A DNA stretch of 64,000 bases from Celerinatantimonas diazotrophica. GTDB taxonomy: Bacteria; Pseudomonadota; Gammaproteobacteria; Enterobacterales; Celerinatantimonadaceae. The position numbers and the translations under genes are program-made. The notes under the pieces were generated by a model. The model saw only the letters and a list, made by a program, of their open reading frames with translations. It was not told the DNA's origin and ran no database searches. How positions within the stretch are numbered: the first letter of the stretch is position 1; each line of letters begins with the position of its first letter. Where the stretch lies: assembly GCF_004339545.1 (NCBI RefSeq), contig NZ_SMGD01000011.1:496001-560000 (forward strand), written 5' to 3'. Shown here piece by piece: positions 7,859 to 15,468 of the stretch.

Positions 7859-9577
7859 CTAATATTTAATGCAAGCCAGTAAGGCAATGTTGCGAGGCCG
7901 GGTTTCAGTGCCTCCGGTTGAAGTCGTGTTTTTATAGTATCTATCATGACTCCCCCCAGCAATGCCATCCGAACCTAAGTTGCTCGATGAGTGACCCACT
8001 CTGTGATAATGCGATTGAATGGCCTGCGCCTGATAACTCCCGATGGTTCGACTCGAATCAACCCCGCGCCCATCATCCAAAAATCGTAAAAATTCCCCAC
8101 GCAAATCAGGCACCGTAAACGTACTCGAACCATCGCCAGAACCAAAATTCCCAATGTCTTTGCTCTTTTCGTCCACTAAATTGCCACTGGCTTGCGCATA
8201 GGCCCACAATTTGGCATAAGTGCTTCGAGAAAGAGACGCGCCATTGGCTTTCAAATACCCTGATGGTGCAGTTGTGGCTGGCACTAGAATTATCTGACCA
8301 ACGGTTGCTTGCGGATTGTTCGAAAGATAACTACCAATCACGCTATTAAAACGCGATTCATTCAAATACTGTGAATGCGGATCACTGGCCCTGACGTGGG
8401 CCGCATCTTTAGTATCCGCATAACTTTTGGCTGATGACTCGGCGGCATTGGCTTTACTGCTTGCATCCGTATTGGCACTCGATAAGACTTTGGCATCTTG
8501 TGCATCAGCATAGCTCTTAGCTTTACTCAGCGCTGTATTCACGGCACCGTCAGTATGGCTATTGGCACTTTTTAATGTCGCAGCATCTTGCGTATTCGCA
8601 TAGCTTTTAGCAGCCGCCAATGCTTGAGCTTGTACTATATTGTCTTGCTGAGATGCATAATTTTTAGCACTCGACTCTGCTGCACTGGCTTTACTGCTTG
8701 CATCAGTCTTAGCACTCGCTAACATTTTCGCATCTTGGCTGTCGGCATAACTTTTAGCATCCGCTAGTGCCTGATTAGCCTTTTTCATTGCATCCGTCGT
8801 GGCGGCCGTTTGGTAGCTTTTATCCTGAGTATCCACATAGGTTTTCAAGCTATTGTCTTGCGCCTGTGCATAGTTTTTCGCGGCCGACTCTGCGGCATTG
8901 GCTTTATTGCTCGCATCGGCTTTGGCACTGGCTAACATCTTCGCATCTTGGCTGTCCGCGTAGCCTTTAGCATCATCGAGTGTCTGGTTGGCCTTTTTCG
9001 TCGCATCCGCTTTGGCGGCGGTTTGGCCAGCTTTATCTTGAGTATCAACATAGGCTTTTAAACTGGTATCTTGCTGACTGGCGTAGTCTTTAGCCTGCTG
9101 CAAAACACTGGCATCCTGTTGGTTGACATATTCTCGGGTCGCCAACACGACGGATGGATCAATTTTCAACTCAACACTGCTGGCTGAACTCACTTCCAGC
9201 ACGATTCGAATGGTCTGAGTCCGACCACTTCCTTCACTTAACAGCGGTTTATAAGTCTCTGGAAAGTTGCCCACGGCAATCAGATCGCCAGCGGTATCAA
9301 ACAGCCCCACTTCCCGAATCGTCCATCCACCGATCTCAGGCGGTAACACTTGCTCACAGATAACCCAGTTTGGATTATCAGGATCGATGGTAATGGAGTT
9401 GAGGGGTTTGCGGCGCAATGTATGCACAAGTGACGTTTGCGACTGATTCGGTGTCACCGCCTTACCGCCGCCATCACCCACTGCCATTTCGGTAATCTCG
9501 ATGGTCGTACCCAATGCCGTCGCATTTGCCAGCTTAGCGGCGCCAACCGTGGTTAGAATAGTAAAAAATTCATTCAT
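7859..9577 (-). CDS. H: Tail fibre protein gpH with collar domain
   Basis: A 572-residue fibre with three parts. Residues 1-150 match the P2 gpH/DUF3751 baseplate-attachment domain (FFTILTTVGAAKLANATALG). Residues about 165-400 are a long run of near-repeats of the type AAESSAKNYA / SLKTYVDTQDK / DAKSYADSQDAKMLASA, likely a trimeric coiled-coil shaft. The last 170 residues are a phage tail collar/tip domain (PSGYLKANGASLSRSTYAKL, then FTVPDLRGEFLR and a C-terminal RPRNIALLACIKY). The tip would bind the target-cell receptor. The repeats look prone to recombination. Confidence 0.88.
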   Translation of the reverse strand: MNEFFTILTTVGAAKLANATALGTTIEITEMAVGDGGGKAVTPNQSQTSLVHTLRRKPLNSITIDPDNPNWVICEQVLPPEIGGWTIREVGLFDTAGDLIAVGNFPETYKPLLSEGSGRTQTIRIVLEVSSASSVELKIDPSVVLATREYVNQQDASVLQQAKDYASQQDTSLKAYVDTQDKAGQTAAKADATKKANQTLDDAKGYADSQDAKMLASAKADASNKANAAESAAKNYAQAQDNSLKTYVDTQDKSYQTAATTDAMKKANQALADAKSYADSQDAKMLASAKTDASSKASAAESSAKNYASQQDNIVQAQALAAAKSYANTQDAATLKSANSHTDGAVNTALSKAKSYADAQDAKVLSSANTDASSKANAAESSAKSYADTKDAAHVRASDPHSQYLNESRFNSVIGSYLSNNPQATVGQIILVPATTAPSGYLKANGASLSRSTYAKLWAYAQASGNLVDEKSKDIGNFGSGDGSSTFTVPDLRGEFLRFLDDGRGVDSSRTIGSYQAQAIQSHYHRVGHSSSNLGSDGIAGGSHDRYYKNTTSTGGTETRPRNIALLACIKY

Positions 9578-10190
9578 GAGGATAAATACTCACTGTATCA
9601 ATGGTGTGATCAGAGCCGCCAGAATAGATGCTTCCGGTGACCGTAATTGTGCCTGGTGCATACGGGTAAACCACCACGGTCTCCCCGGTATAACAGCAGG
9701 CCCCGACAGAAATAGAGCCGTTACTCTGAGCTTGAATATCGAGCCCCATCAGCTCCGCCCGTAGTGGTTTTGCATCAAAGATTAATTTGACCATCTGCTC
9801 ATACATGGTATCGGTAATCCCTTTATCCTTGACGCCAATGACCAGCGAAAAAGTATAAGGATCACCACGCGGCGAAGTTTGAAACCACTCAATCACCTGA
9901 ATTAAAAACCCCAGTGGCTCGACCACGCGACGGATGGCCGCTTTGGTTCCTTTATGCAGGTGAATAAAAAAAGCCGCTTCAATCGCGGCTCTTTTTTCAT
10001 CTTCACGCCAGTTTTCATCCCAACGGTCGACTGAGAAGCTCTGAGCCAGATAGGGTAAAAACTGGGATGGACAACGCTTGGGATCCCAGATATCCCGAAT
10101 CGGCACCGCCAGCTCCGGCGTCATCGCATCTACGAACGCTTTTTCCAAAGCGGTGGCATTCGGCGGCAAAAGCTGTTTAGCTGTCATCAC
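9570..10190 (-). CDS. I: Baseplate / tail protein gpI
   Basis: A 206-residue P2 gpI homologue, a baseplate wedge component linking gpJ to the fibre. It starts LLPPNATALEKAFVDAM after a short leader and contains the family block SQFLPYLAQSFSVDRWDENW and, near residue 80, HLHKGTKAAIRRVVEPLGF. It overlaps both neighbours (J by 14 nt, H by 8 nt). The C-terminal 40 residues are Gly/Thr-rich and not recognisable as a separate domain. Confidence 0.9.
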   Translation of the reverse strand: MMTAKQLLPPNATALEKAFVDAMTPELAVPIRDIWDPKRCPSQFLPYLAQSFSVDRWDENWREDEKRAAIEAAFFIHLHKGTKAAIRRVVEPLGFLIQVIEWFQTSPRGDPYTFSLVIGVKDKGITDTMYEQMVKLIFDAKPLRAELMGLDIQAQSNGSISVGACCYTGETVVVYPYAPGTITVTGSIYSGGSDHTIDTVSIYPHE

Positions 10191-11067
10191 CGCCTCCGTT
10201 TTTTAATTGAATTTGCGTGCAGAAACTGGCCTGTTCTTTACTGAGCACAATATCTTTGGCCGGCGCCGTTAATTCCACATATTGCACCCCGGCAACACTC
10301 ATCGCCGCAATAATGGCACTACGCCGAATATTGCGGCCTAAGCGAGACAGACTACTCACATAAGTCTGTAGGGCTTGACGAGCTGCATCCATGATGGGGC
10401 TCTGTCCGGGATCATCCTGCATATAAAGCGTGGCGGTGATGGAGTATTTCACGACCGCCGCTGATTGGACGATCACCTCATCGGTAAGTGGCCTGACCTC
10501 TTCGGCATTGAGCGCCTGCTCCACAGCCTTGATCTGCTCATCACTGGCGTGACCATCCCCTTCACGGGATAATAAGGTCACTAAAACTTGCCCGCGACTG
10601 GGCATGATTGCGCTCGCATCAGCAATGCTTGGGTCAGCAGAGAGAGCATGAAATTTATACGCCTGTTCAGGGCCTGCCACTGATAACCCTTCAAAAGCCA
10701 ATAACACCCGCCGCCGCAGATCATCGTCCGACTCATACACTGCTTGAGTCGGTGGAATCGTGTGATTATCTGCGGGAGTGATGAGTTGGCGCTGCACATC
10801 ATAGCGAACCGCAATTTGGTCTAAATCACTGCCAGTGGCCAGGGCCAGCATCACCGCTTTAGCTGCTTCATTAACGCGTTGGCGGTCTTTCATACGAAAG
10901 TAAGCAGCAACTTCAAATGCCTTATAAATTGGATCCGACTCCAGCAAAGCATCAAAGGTTGAATTTTGCACTCGATAACGCGTGAGCATCTCCTCTAGCA
11001 CCTGCTCATAATCCAGTTCCTCTAACAGTGAGGGGGCCGGCAACGTCGATAAATCAGAAATACTCAT
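10177..11067 (-). CDS. J: Baseplate J-like protein gpJ
   Basis: A 296-residue baseplate wedge protein of the gpJ/gp47 family, which forms the iris around the hub. Recognisable segments are ELDYEQVLEEMLTRY near the N-terminus, AVMLALATGSDLDQIAVRYD around residue 92 (the family's most conserved stretch) and GRNIRRSAIIAAMSVAGV near the C-terminus. Length equals P2 gpJ (302 aa). The start overlaps the end of the gp25-like gene by 4 nt. Confidence 0.92.
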   Translation of the reverse strand: MSISDLSTLPAPSLLEELDYEQVLEEMLTRYRVQNSTFDALLESDPIYKAFEVAAYFRMKDRQRVNEAAKAVMLALATGSDLDQIAVRYDVQRQLITPADNHTIPPTQAVYESDDDLRRRVLLAFEGLSVAGPEQAYKFHALSADPSIADASAIMPSRGQVLVTLLSREGDGHASDEQIKAVEQALNAEEVRPLTDEVIVQSAAVVKYSITATLYMQDDPGQSPIMDAARQALQTYVSSLSRLGRNIRRSAIIAAMSVAGVQYVELTAPAKDIVLSKEQASFCTQIQLKNGGGDDS

Positions 11068-11402
11068 TGAATTTCTATTCCTTCCATTGTGATCGGCTCA
11101 CCATTGGGTCGATATTTACCCGTAATGGATAATACAAATTGCCCTCGGGAAGCCGAGGTCACTTCAATTTTCTCAACTGCGATCCGCGGCTCCCAGTTGG
11201 ATAAGGCATCGACAGTATCGGTAAAAATATCCAATCGCGTCGCCATATTCATGGGCGCATCCACATGCGCATACAGATTGCTACCATAGGTTCGGCGCAT
11301 CACTCGTGAGCCAACGGGTGTGGTTAAGATGTCCATAATGGACTGTTTTAAATGATCAATCCCCGAGAGCGTCTTCCCGGTATATCGGTTCATTCCCTGC
11401 AT
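11064..11402 (-). CDS. W: Baseplate protein gpW (gp25-like)
   Basis: A 112-residue member of the gpW/gp25 'gene 25-like lysozyme' family, despite the name a baseplate wedge/sheath-initiator without proven enzymatic activity. It has the family pattern HLKQSIMDILTTPVGSRVMR, then YGSNLYAHVDAP and a beta-rich C-terminus. P2 gpW is 115 aa. Its start lies directly after the PAAR gene stop and its end overlaps J. Confidence 0.92.
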   Translation of the reverse strand: MQGMNRYTGKTLSGIDHLKQSIMDILTTPVGSRVMRRTYGSNLYAHVDAPMNMATRLDIFTDTVDALSNWEPRIAVEKIEVTSASRGQFVLSITGKYRPNGEPITMEGIEIQ

Positions 11403-11693
11403 TTAGCCCCCTGCAAAAACGTTGCTACTCCCGGCAGCCACCAAGCTGCCACAATCCACTCGGTCACCAATTCGGCCTAGCGCTTTGCCATTGGCAAATA
11501 CACTGCCAGAGCCACTGGCTAGCGTTCCGCTGTGACAAGTTGGATGCGAATTACAATGCACGCTCCAACCATCCCCTACACGGTGGACCGCGATACCGTT
11601 ACAAAAAACAGTGTTACTTCCGCCCGTACTATTGCGTGGCGGAAAATCCCCATGGCCGGTACCACCATCGCCTTTACGTGTGACTGCTGGCAT
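11403..11693 (-). CDS. PAAR-domain spike tip protein
   Basis: A 96-residue PAAR protein. It carries the motifs PAVTRKGDGGTGHGDFPPR, VFCNGIAVHRVGDGW..HC..HPTCHSGTLASGSG and VFANGKALGRIGDRVDCG, with His and Cys residues expected to hold a metal at the cone tip. PAAR proteins sharpen the spike of T6SS VgrG and of many contractile tails. Classical P2 builds the tip into gpV, so the separate PAAR gene here suggests a gpV whose tip is completed by this protein. It overlaps the upstream gene by 20 nt. Confidence 0.85.
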   Translation of the reverse strand: MPAVTRKGDGGTGHGDFPPRNSTGGSNTVFCNGIAVHRVGDGWSVHCNSHPTCHSGTLASGSGSVFANGKALGRIGDRVDCGSLVAAGSSNVFAGG

Positions 11694-12159
11694 TGAAATA
11701 CTCCTCTAGTAAAGCGCGCCCAGATGAATAATCGTGGCGCACTGTCATCGTCCAGCTCTGTTGCTTTTCATAGTCCTGCTCGCTGCCAGTGAGCGAATCA
11801 ATAAAGTGGATCTGGGCGGTGACGGTCAGTATGTAATCGCGCTGGCCATCACGCGTTGGATGAAAATCATAGAGATCCATACCTGCAGGCAGCGCCTCCC
11901 AACGGCTCACTTCAAGCAGTTGTTTGCCGTCTCGGTAACGCAGATAGTCAGGATGAAATAAACCACTAAGAGCATCAGCCGTCAGATGCACCCCGCTTGC
12001 CACATTGCAGGTGACGGTAAAAACCGACTGAGCGGGTGTAATCATCCATTGATAAGCACTGATGGTCTCCCCTGCCAAAGGGATATAAGCAAGCTGCTTA
12101 TCCACAGTCTCACTATCCATAGCCATCACTAGCTGGTTGTTTGTGGGTGTCCAAGTCAT
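11674..12159 (-). CDS. Uncharacterised tail-module protein
   Basis: 161 residues, not recognised. The sequence is beta-rich (LAYIPLAGETISAYQWMITP; HFIDSLTGSEQDYEKQQSW), acidic, and has no signal peptide or membrane segment. It lies between the gpV spike gene and the PAAR gene with 4-nt and 20-nt overlaps, so it is almost certainly a structural or assembly part of the baseplate/spike. A spike-associated beta-sandwich is an inference from position only. Confidence 0.6.
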   Translation of the reverse strand: MTWTPTNNQLVMAMDSETVDKQLAYIPLAGETISAYQWMITPAQSVFTVTCNVASGVHLTADALSGLFHPDYLRYRDGKQLLEVSRWEALPAGMDLYDFHPTRDGQRDYILTVTAQIHFIDSLTGSEQDYEKQQSWTMTVRHDYSSGRALLEEYFNASSHT

Positions 12160-12662
12160 TCGTTTAAGTCAATCCGTGCTGCTTTAAGTTTCATATTCCC
12201 GGTGGCCGAAAGCGTGATATCACCACCGGCCTGACAGCTAAGATTGTTGTCGCATTGCACCGAGACATCCCCTTTGACCATGACACTCAGTTGATGGGTT
12301 TTGCGGTTATAACGAGTTTGTGTGCCATCGGCATATTGAGTGACATGCTCATCAGCAGAAGTGCTGGGCGGCGGACTTTGACTGTCGAGCATCGCTGGCA
12401 ATACCACGCCGGCGCTGAGCTCACCACTTTGTGATAAAATCAGGCACTGCTCGCCAACAGCCAGCGGCTCCCAGTCGGTTCGTGACTGACTGGAAGCGCG
12501 CCCACCTACCCAAGGTAGCCAGGTGGTGGTCGCCCTCGGCGCATATTCAACCCGAACGCGAGGCGGTGTCTGGGTGAAATCCACACTGTGAACTCGCCCT
12601 TTGCGAACCAAATTGCTCAAGCGCCGTTGAATATCCCGTAAAATCTGACTCTCATCACTCAT
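12156..12662 (-). CDS. V: Baseplate spike protein gpV
   Basis: A 168-residue gpV-type baseplate assembly/spike protein. The N-terminal OB-fold region reads LSNLVRKGRVHSVDFTQTPP, then RVRVEYAPRATTTWLPWVGG and WEPLAVGEQCLILSQSGELS. The C-terminal 50 residues are a beta-helix-type stretch (QLSVMVKGDVSVQCDNNLSC, then QAGGDITLSATGNMKLKAAR). It is shorter than P2 gpV (211 aa) and lacks an obvious metal-binding HxH tip, consistent with the separate PAAR protein encoded two genes downstream. It would pierce the target outer membrane. Confidence 0.9.
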   Translation of the reverse strand: MSDESQILRDIQRRLSNLVRKGRVHSVDFTQTPPRVRVEYAPRATTTWLPWVGGRASSQSRTDWEPLAVGEQCLILSQSGELSAGVVLPAMLDSQSPPPSTSADEHVTQYADGTQTRYNRKTHQLSVMVKGDVSVQCDNNLSCQAGGDITLSATGNMKLKAARIDLNE

Positions 12663-13182
12663 CAGTCGGCTCCGGAATCACTTGCTGGTAATCGTCCTTA
12701 TGGCCAATACCAATATCAGGACTCACACCGACCCGCACTTTCGTTGGGGGAGTACCTTCGGTCTCAAACAGATTCTGACCAAAATCAACGCTATGTTGGT
12801 AACGAATCTCCCAAACCGCCTTATCCAAAGTATACGGCTGTGCGCAAACCACTTGGGCAGGATGGAATGGCATATTAAGAGTGCTATCTGAAATAGCACA
12901 GGTCAGCTCGGCCGCACCGTTACGCACAGTACGTCGATAATCCTGTGCAAATTGGCTCTCGACGACTAGGATTTGAACATCTAAACATAAACTGGTTTGC
13001 CCACTATGCGGGCCATTGTTCGCCACATGCCAACCAGCAATATTAATAAATGCATATGGCGTCTTAATCGGGACAATTTGTTGCCGATAATCATGGGCTG
13101 ATTTAAGCCATGTACAGTGCTGAGTCAGGTAGTTGGCCAAGTTGTCACAGTATTGATCTAATAAGGGTTGTTGCTCGCTCAT
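12655..13182 (-). CDS. Probable tail terminator / tail completion protein
   Basis: About 175 residues from the ATG at 13182 (GGATAG lies 9 nt ahead). The frame also contains ATGs at 13194 and 13227, so the start is uncertain. It is not clearly one known family, but it resembles Gp37/terminator-type minor tail proteins: a helical N-terminus (LDQYCDNLANYLTQHCTWL) followed by alternating strands. As first gene of the tail block, overlapping V by 8 nt, it is in the place where P2 has tail-completion genes R and S. A terminator would cap a headless tail. Confidence 0.5.
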   Translation of the reverse strand: MSEQQPLLDQYCDNLANYLTQHCTWLKSAHDYRQQIVPIKTPYAFINIAGWHVANNGPHSGQTSLCLDVQILVVESQFAQDYRRTVRNGAAELTCAISDSTLNMPFHPAQVVCAQPYTLDKAVWEIRYQHSVDFGQNLFETEGTPPTKVRVGVSPDIGIGHKDDYQQVIPEPTDE

Positions 13183-13227
13183 GAGTCTATCCATATAGCT
13201 AGTCGACCTCGAGGGTCGGGGGATCAC

Positions 13228-13372
13228 GGTAAACCAAGATTGTTAGTCGTATTTTGAAATCACATCTTTCATTTTGATGGGCAGTCTTATAATCGCCGCC
13301 ACAAGGCGAGCGAAGCCTATTAAGATAGTTCACTGCCCAGTGATTCAATCGCTATCCAGTCGCCATAAAAAA
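13228..13372 (-). promoter_or_regulatory. Likely promoter region of the tail (V) operon
   Basis: A 145-bp gap between the lysis-cassette terminator and the first tail gene, the only place from which the tail block can start. It holds a TATAAG box on the minus strand near 13274 and short dyads (CACTG-cc-CAGTG at 13331-13342; CGCC-acaa-GGCG), but no convincing -35 hexamer. That would fit an activator-dependent late promoter. Confidence 0.4.
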
Positions 13373-13388
13373 GCGGGGCGAACCCCGC
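13373..13388 (-). terminator. Terminator of the lysis cassette
   Basis: Minus strand GCGGGG-ttcg-CCCCGC followed by TTTTTTAT: a strong intrinsic terminator 35 nt after the last lysis-cassette gene. Confidence 0.85.
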
Positions 13389-13422
13389 AAGCACAGAACA
13401 AAACTGTCGTGGATATTGTTTA

Positions 13423-13662
13423 TTAAATGTCAGTTTTCCGCCCCTTTATGCGTGACACTACAAAGTTATAGATCACAATAGAGGTCACAATCAGGGTGAC
13501 AATATCGCCAGCCTGAAAATGGAACTGGCCATGAATCAATTGATCAAAAGAGGCCGATAACAATGACTTCGCAAAGCTACTGTTTTGCACACTCTGAGAT
13601 AAGGCAATCCCAGAGGATACATTCGAAACAGTTTGGCTTACTTGGCTTGTGTGGCTTGCCAT
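13423..13662 (-). CDS. Small membrane protein, second holin candidate
   Basis: 79 residues: an Ser/Gln-rich, helical N-terminal half and one membrane segment near the C-terminus (FQAGDIVTLIVTSIVIYNFVV), ending in a basic tail (SRIKGRKTDI). No family was recognised. It is the last gene of the lysis cassette and overlaps Rz1 by 25 nt. One membrane segment with a charged C-terminus is compatible with a class III-like holin, antiholin or pinholin, but this is inference from position and topology. Confidence 0.5.
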   Translation of the reverse strand: MASHTSQVSQTVSNVSSGIALSQSVQNSSFAKSLLSASFDQLIHGQFHFQAGDIVTLIVTSIVIYNFVVSRIKGRKTDI

Positions 13663-13916
13663 TGTCTTAAGCTCCGTTTATCGGCATTACAGCGTTGCAG
13701 TGCTGCTTGTAAATCTAGTCCGTAATAGACAAGAGCATCGTTCACTGCGGGGATGCTCGGTGGTTTGGGGTCAACGGTCGGCTGAATGTACTCTCTCGGC
13801 GGCAGAATTTTTTCGTACTTTGTTTGGACGATCACCTTCTCTATAGGTGGATGTGCCGAGCAAGCGGATAACAGCATCGGGAACACGAACCATAGACCAC
13901 GATTTAACTTTTTCAT
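13638..13916 (-). CDS. Rz1-like outer-membrane spanin lipoprotein
   Basis: 92 residues starting MKKLNRGLWFVFPMLLSACS, a type II signal sequence with lipobox LLSAC, followed by a Pro-rich region (PPREYIQPTVDPKPPSIP). The gene begins inside the Rz gene in a different frame (shared segment 13771-13916), the embedded Rz/Rz1 arrangement of lambdoid phages. The mature lipoprotein would sit in the outer membrane and pair with Rz to fuse the two membranes in the last lysis step. Confidence 0.82.
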   Translation of the reverse strand: MKKLNRGLWFVFPMLLSACSAHPPIEKVIVQTKYEKILPPREYIQPTVDPKPPSIPAVNDALVYYGLDLQAALQRCNADKRSLRQWQATQAK

Positions 13917-14229
13917 CGGTTTTTTTCAGTCCTTCCAGTTGCTCCGCAAGCTCAGCGAAATGGGTACGCTGCGCGACCAGTTGCTTGTTCCTGTGGAGCA
14001 AGATCTGTTCGCGGCGTTGGATCTCTTGTTTAAGGGCGTGGTTATTCGCCTCTGAACTTGATAACGATTGTGCCAACTCATCACGGTTGACCATTAATGT
14101 CTGAATATCTTTATGGGCTAAGCGCAGATCCGTCTGTAATCCACCAAGTCGCCATTGCTGAAAGGCAGCAAATAACGCCAACCCCAGGCAACCCCATATG
14201 GCTACTTTACTCACGAGATAGCTCCTCAT
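13771..14229 (-). CDS. Rz-like inner-membrane spanin
   Basis: 152 residues with an N-terminal signal anchor (VAIWGCLGLALFAAFQQW) followed by a long periplasmic coiled coil (LRLAHKDIQTLMVNRDELAQ and onward, about residues 35-110). This is the i-spanin layout. It overlaps the transglycosylase gene by 23 nt upstream and carries the Rz1 gene within its 3' third. Spanins are needed to release particles from Gram-negative cells, whether virions or tailocins. Confidence 0.8.
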   Translation of the reverse strand: MRSYLVSKVAIWGCLGLALFAAFQQWRLGGLQTDLRLAHKDIQTLMVNRDELAQSLSSSEANNHALKQEIQRREQILLHRNKQLVAQRTHFAELAEQLEGLKKTDEKVKSWSMVRVPDAVIRLLGTSTYREGDRPNKVRKNSAAERVHSADR

Positions 14230-14773
14230 ATATCTGCCGAATTTTAGGCGCGTAATGGAGCGTCTCGTTCGGGTCTTTCATCACCTTTGGTAAACACGCC
14301 ATAATCGGTTGATATAAAGATGGATCACCACAAGCTTTTTGGGCCTTCAATATCCATCCACAACCAACGTTGTAACACGCCAACGCCAGGTTATAGCGGT
14401 CAGTTTCAGGCCGTGGCCAATGCCAGACATAACGTAATTTAGCCATGTAGTAGGCCCCGGCTGGAATGGCTAAACGCACATCAGTTGGCTGACCGTGAAA
14501 TCCGAGCGCCTGCGTCGTTTCAATCCAGGTCTGCGGCATAAATTGCGCAATTCCCTTAGCTCCCACGGCGCTTTGGGCCTTAGGGTTTAATGAAGATTCC
14601 TGAATCAGTTGGGCCTTATAAAGCAACCAAGGCTCATAAGGAAGATAATGCCGAGCGGCCTTCTTAATGCGCCAGTCGTAAACGCTATGCCATGCCGATA
14701 GCGAAGGCGAGGAATACAGCAAGGCAGCGCATGCCAAAATACAGGCCCATGGCAATCTGGTGATATTTATCAT
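14207..14773 (-). CDS. Lytic transglycosylase (endolysin with signal sequence)
   Basis: 188 residues from the ATG at 14773 (a GTG two codons earlier is possible). An N-terminal hydrophobic segment with a possible cleavage site (ACAALLYSSPSLSA) would export it. The remainder is an SLT/goose-lysozyme-type catalytic domain: QLIQESSLNPKAQSAVGAKG, with the catalytic Glu in ESSLNP, then IAQFMPQTW and LALACYNVGCG. It cleaves peptidoglycan glycan strands. A signal-bearing endolysin fits a SAR or Sec-dependent lysis scheme. It overlaps the holin candidate upstream by 89 nt. Confidence 0.85.
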   Translation of the reverse strand: MINITRLPWACILACAALLYSSPSLSAWHSVYDWRIKKAARHYLPYEPWLLYKAQLIQESSLNPKAQSAVGAKGIAQFMPQTWIETTQALGFHGQPTDVRLAIPAGAYYMAKLRYVWHWPRPETDRYNLALACYNVGCGWILKAQKACGDPSLYQPIMACLPKVMKDPNETLHYAPKIRQIYEELSRE

Positions 14774-15026
14774 CAACACGGCTCGACCATTGGTAAAATG
14801 TCAGGTGACTACTGCGATCAAAAAAACGCAAGGTGAACCACGCCAGTAACACCACGGTTCCAGAACGAATCAGGCTAATCACAAAACTGACGAAGGATGC
14901 AAAAATAGGATTGTGGTGAAAAAACCAGGCAAGCACACCAATCGCGGCCAAACCTACACCACAACTCAAGCCAATCAGCGCTTGACGGGAGGCTAATAAT
15001 GTCGCCCCTTTAGATAACAATTTCAT
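14685..15026 (-). CDS. Phage holin candidate, multi-pass membrane protein
   Basis: 113 residues with three or four hydrophobic helices: ALIGLSCGVGLAAIGVLAWF (about 16-35), FASFVSFVISL..GTVVLLAW (about 43-65) and FGMRCLAVFLAFAIGMA at the C-terminus. The N-terminus is basic. It is the first gene of the lysis cassette, ahead of the transglycosylase and spanins, and resembles small phage-encoded membrane proteins often annotated as holins. Function is inferred from position and topology. Confidence 0.6.
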   Translation of the reverse strand: MKLLSKGATLLASRQALIGLSCGVGLAAIGVLAWFFHHNPIFASFVSFVISLIRSGTVVLLAWFTLRFFDRSSHLTFYQWSSRVDDKYHQIAMGLYFGMRCLAVFLAFAIGMA

Positions 15027-15033
15027 AGGTTCA

Positions 15034-15291
15034 CTCTATTCGGATACAAAAAAGCCCATAAATCAAAATTTACAGGCTTTTAGTCATACTCATCAGCAGG
15101 TTAGATAAACAATGCGTGGGACGTTCACAAATTGCAAGCCACTCAAAACAAAAAACAGCGATTTGCTCTATTCAGATACAAAAAAGCCCGTAAATCGAAA
15201 TTTACAGGCTTTTAGTCCTACTCATCAGCAGGTTAGATAAACAATGCGTGGGACGTTCACAAATTGCAAGCCACTTAAAACAAAAAACAGC
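15034..15291. repeat. 132-bp tandem duplication carrying terminator hairpins
   Basis: Two near-identical copies (15034-15165 and 15166-15291), differing at only a few positions, start CTCTATTC(G/A)GATACAAAA. Each contains a hairpin whose arms are AAAAGCCygTAAAT and ATTTAcaGGCTTTT, which can stop transcription in either direction. A third hairpin, CAGCC-caaaa-GGCTG, follows at 15288-15302 with a minus-strand T-run. The block lies between the putative late regulator and the lysis cassette, where a Q-type antiterminator would act. Confidence 0.85.
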
Positions 15292-15335
15292 CCAAAAGGC
15301 TGCTTTTAAAAAAAGAAAGCATCGGAAATAAGGTA

Positions 15336-15443
15336 CTAGCTTTTAACTTTTGGGGCTTTTGCCATCACTTCTTGCTGTGATTTGATTGAAGAATCAATCA
15401 AACGAGTATTGTGATCGTCTTTCGGTACCCGAATATAGCACAT
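15336..15443 (-). CDS. Possible 35-residue small protein
   Basis: An ATG-initiated frame encoding a basic 35-residue peptide, starting MCYIRVPKDDHNTRLIDSSI and ending APKVKS. It lies directly downstream of the Q-like gene on the same strand and upstream of the terminator cluster. There is no strong ribosome binding site (AAAAAG about 6 nt ahead) and no family was recognised, so it may be spurious. Confidence 0.3.
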   Translation of the reverse strand: MCYIRVPKDDHNTRLIDSSIKSQQEVMAKAPKVKS

Positions 15444-15468
15444 GGCTTTTTATGAAAATAAAGCGACA

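Noticed and set aside
13331-13350. GTTCACTGCCCAGTG in the tail promoter region looks like the start of a CRISPR repeat.
   Set aside because: Only the first ten bases match; the rest of the repeat and any spacing are absent.
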